This document shows positions 62,032 through 64,000 of a stretch of DNA of 64,000 nucleotides, piece by piece (the stretch's first letter is position 1; each line of letters opens with the position of its first letter). The translations under genes and the position numbers were made by a program. The notes under the pieces were generated by a model. The model made no database searches. It saw only the letters and a list, made by a program, of their open reading frames with translations, and was not told where the DNA came from. Source of the stretch: Candidatus Gastranaerophilales bacterium (GTDB taxonomy: Bacteria > Cyanobacteriota > Vampirovibrionia > Gastranaerophilales > Gastranaerophilaceae); the NCBI GenBank assembly GCA_944324175.1, contig CALUVH010000001.1:54215-118214 (forward strand). The letters are read 5' to 3'.

Positions 62032-63087
62032 TTATCTAACACACCTGACTCTAACAGAAGAATCCCAAAGATTATGCCACTGCACACGTGTAAAACTACT
62101 ATTAAACTCTCGTGCATCAGCAGCATATTGAGGTGAAGTAGCAGAATACTGACTAGACCAATAATTATATGAACCTAATGCTCCATTGTCAGACCACCCC
62201 AATTCATTAACCCTAGCAGTATCATATGACACATCACTTCTAACATCATTTGCTCCAATTGGATAACTATCCAATCCATACAAATAAGTTGCAATATTAG
62301 CAAGTTCCTGCAACGTTGGGACACGCATTCCTAAATCCTTACAGGTTTTCTGAGCACCTGCCCAGTAATTTAAATCACAATTAGGCCCCCCAGAAGTGGG
62401 ATCATCACCACTAACAGCACAGGTATTTGCTGGTGGCACACTAGTTATATCAGCACCAGCTAAACACAAATCACCAAGTTTAATATCGCAAGTTGAAACT
62501 ACAGCATTAGTTAACATTATATCATCACCAATTCTGTTAGGCAAATCCTTACCATTAACATCCAACAAAATACCCATACAACCTACCTGACCGCTTTGTC
62601 CAGCAGGACTGAATGGGTCAACACTTTCACAATTAGGATTATAAGCCATAATACCAGTTGTACCATCAGCAACCACAAATCCTATTAGATTAGTTCCCCA
62701 GTCCTTATGTCCTAAATCTTCAGACGACTTCAGCTTATTTGTAGAAATTTCACCTCCTGAGGTTCTAAAAAATTCAGGAGAATAGCAATTTTCTAATTCA
62801 GAATTATCACAAACTTTTATAATTTTTACATACTTTTTAAAATAATTCATGTAATCTTCTGACGATTTTGCAACACCAGTCATAACTCCATCAACATTCA
62901 TCTGACGCGTTACTTCGACTAGCTTCTTCTCCCAAAGATTTTTAGCAGTTGACCACACCTTATCATAATGTTCCTCCAGCATGCTAGGTATTACAAGTGC
63001 AGCAACAACACCAATTATAGTCAATGTAATCAGCAACTCTGCAAGGGTAAATGCAAATTTAGTTATAGCTCTATTTTTTAATTTCAT
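62032..63087 (-). CDS. Pilin-like protein with DUF1566/lectin-like C-terminus
   Basis: 351 aa, paralog of the 7445-8494 protein: FTLAELLITLTIIGVVAALVIP (residues 14-35), the shared WSTAKNLWEKKLVEVTRQMN block after the pilin helix, the same Cys positions (IKVCDNSELENCYSP, CESVDPFSPAGQSGQVGC) and a C-terminal YWAGAQKTCKDLGMRVPT...NYWSS...VRVRCVR. Ala-Phe prepilin cleavage site with Glu +5. Likely surface-exposed subunit or adhesin tip. Upstream is a 240-bp AT-rich region. Confidence 0.85.
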   Translation of the reverse strand: MKLKNRAITKFAFTLAELLITLTIIGVVAALVIPSMLEEHYDKVWSTAKNLWEKKLVEVTRQMNVDGVMTGVAKSSEDYMNYFKKYVKIIKVCDNSELENCYSPEFFRTSGGEISTNKLKSSEDLGHKDWGTNLIGFVVADGTTGIMAYNPNCESVDPFSPAGQSGQVGCMGILLDVNGKDLPNRIGDDIMLTNAVVSTCDIKLGDLCLAGADITSVPPANTCAVSGDDPTSGGPNCDLNYWAGAQKTCKDLGMRVPTLQELANIATYLYGLDSYPIGANDVRSDVSYDTARVNELGWSDNGALGSYNYWSSQYSATSPQYAADAREFNSSFTRVQWHNLWDSSVRVRCVR

Positions 63088-63328
63088 ATCTCGTTCCTCT
63101 TTTATATTATCATATACCTATTTCTAATATCTATCACTTACATATCAGGTTTCACTTAGGAGAAGTATAACATATTTTTTATTTTTTTGCAATTCAAAAA
63201 CTTTGATTATATCACCTACAAAAGTGCATTACATTATTTATTTCATATTATCAAATTTTATTAAAGAAAATTTGAACTTTTTATCTAACCATTCGTTATA
63301 TTAATGTGTTAGAAAAAAAGGAGAATGT

Positions 63329-63637
63329 ATGAAAAGATTTTATTTAAGTTTATTTGCGGTAGTATTTTGTGTTACCTGCGCTCTGCCTGTAATTGCTGAA
63401 TGCGATTGCACTGGTAGTAGAATTATCACAAAAATTAAAAATGCATCTAGACTTGATCAAGAAGATTTATTTGCAACCTTGATTGACAATTCAGCATTTT
63501 CTCCCAGCTACAAAACCGAAAGTGCATTCGCTGAAATTATTTACGAAGCAAGAAATGAAACCTATTTTCAAAAAGCACTAAAAGACTATATTAACAACAA
63601 TTGTAGCGTATCAAATAATAAAATATATTGTAACTAA
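63329..63637 (+). CDS. Small secreted protein
   Basis: 102 aa, SD AAAGGAG. Signal peptide (MKRFYLSLFAVVFCVTCALPVIA) cleaved before ECDC; the mature part is polar with Cys residues at the ends (ECDC and NNCSVSNNKIYC), so one or two disulfides are likely. No family recognised. It stands alone upstream of a terminator. Confidence 0.7.
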   Translation: MKRFYLSLFAVVFCVTCALPVIAECDCTGSRIITKIKNASRLDQEDLFATLIDNSAFSPSYKTESAFAEIIYEARNETYFQKALKDYINNNCSVSNNKIYCN

Positions 63638-63729
63638 AAAATTCACACATTTTTATTTAAAATTCAACGAAAAGTTTATACCTTTCTTTTTAATTTTTCC
63701 CCATTCACCTCCTTTATTCCCCGAATATC

Positions 63730-63765
63730 TAAACGGACTCATTCTACTGAGTCCGTTTAATTATT
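63730..63765 (+). terminator. Terminator of the 63329 gene
   Basis: TAAACGGACTCA / TGAGTCCGTTTA hairpin with T residues. Confidence 0.7.
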
Positions 63766-63894
63766 AATTTCATTCAACCACTAACACACTCAAAAACAGC
63801 TATTCATTAGTAAATCCATACCAATCCACCCAAATCAATATATAGCAGAACTAATTACAAAATTTTCCACACATAAAAGAGTATCAAATCCAAC

Positions 63895-63914
63895 AAAAAA
63901 GACCCAAAAGGGTC
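63895..63914 (-). terminator. Terminator of tRNA-His
   Basis: GACCC / GGGTC hairpin with six T residues on the minus strand, 12 nt past the tRNA 3' end. Confidence 0.8.
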
Positions 63915-63926
63915 AATTTTAATAAA

Positions 63927-64000
63927 TGGGGCGCCAGATGGGATTCGAACCCATGCATATCGGAACCACAATCCGAGGTCTTAACCGCTTGACGACTGGC
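63927..64000 (-). tRNA. tRNA-His (GTG), 5' end cut by window
   Basis: Reverse complement reads GCCAGTCGTCAAGCGG...CTCGGATTGTGGTTCCGA...CTGGCGCCCCA. Anticodon GTG sits in a 7-nt loop (TTGTGGT) of the CTCGG/CCGAG-type stem; ATGGG/CCCAT form the T stem; acceptor CTGGCGC with discriminator C and an encoded CCA. Discriminator C with a G-1 expected is typical of tRNA-His. About 3 nt (including G-1) lie beyond the window. Confidence 0.95.

Noticed and set aside
1..64000. CRISPR arrays, insertion sequences, prophage or integrase sites
   Set aside because: No regularly spaced repeats, transposase or phage structural genes, or tRNA-linked attachment duplications were found in the window.

Overview
The window looks like a chromosomal segment of a non-photosynthetic relative of the Cyanobacteria, most likely Candidatus Gastranaerophilales (Melainabacteria/Vampirovibrionia) from a gut-type habitat. 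This is inferred from four things: AT-rich DNA; several pilin-like proteins whose N-termini start with the FTLAE-type segment common in that group; a Tic20-like membrane protein and a Ski2-like helicase with cyanobacterial flavour; and many lineage-specific proteins among ordinary housekeeping genes. No transposon, prophage or CRISPR array was seen.

Layout. Positions 1-3342 hold three related membrane-anchored proteins, two of them with C-terminal domains I can place loosely (EF-hand-like and LysM-like). 3427-5865 is rpiB, rsfS, a TPR protein and a Tic20-like protein. 5930-13701 is mostly minus strand: phosphodiester glycosidase, pilin-like protein, helicase, serS and isocitrate dehydrogenase. 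13878-16181 holds two glycine-zipper proteins. 16237-24050 has a uridine-kinase-like gene, an SLH protein, pyk, an Fsr-like transporter, lgt and a TPR lipoprotein. 24164-31099 is an eight-gene plus-strand operon: free ClpX zinc finger, helical protein, ruvX, DUF1292, free Clp N-domain array, tilS, hpt and a histidine kinase. 31167-41811 holds uvrB, a CpaE-like ATPase beside a degenerate CpaF-like protein, a probable 6S RNA, large lineage-specific membrane proteins and rseP. 42005-55733 is speE, HIT, aspS, ribF, GH38, a PadR-like protein, a DUF512 radical SAM protein, glnA, argS, recO and pilT. 56223-64000 has a TPR protein, a HAD phosphatase, an ART/DarT-like protein, yqhD, pilin-like proteins, a glycosyltransferase and tRNA-His cut by the window edge.

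Main novelty candidate. At least eight transcription units share one promoter layout. It is a TGTWAH-like direct repeat with a 10-bp period, then 16-19 bp, then GNAATT, then 16-17 bp, then TTTATA (usually ACTTTATAT). The repeat resembles the boxes of WalR/RpaB-type response regulators. The regulon covers the lineage-specific membrane proteins, a 56-aa protein and three predicted small RNAs. Two of these RNAs, 20821-20919 (-) and 51591-51727 (-), carry unstructured anti-Shine-Dalgarno tracts. The third, 55900-56072 (+), contains back to back a 19-nt perfect complement of the first and a 16-nt perfect complement of the second, so it looks like a dual sponge RNA. The 51.6-kb RNA lies just upstream of glnA and can pair with its ribosome binding site.

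Other notable points: several apparently leaderless genes whose -10 box ends 6 nt before the ATG (ribF, uvrB, the TPR gene at 56223 and others), a pair of orphan Clp recognition-domain proteins in one operon, and a CpaF-like pseudo-ATPase. All functional calls were made by reading the sequence; no database search was run.
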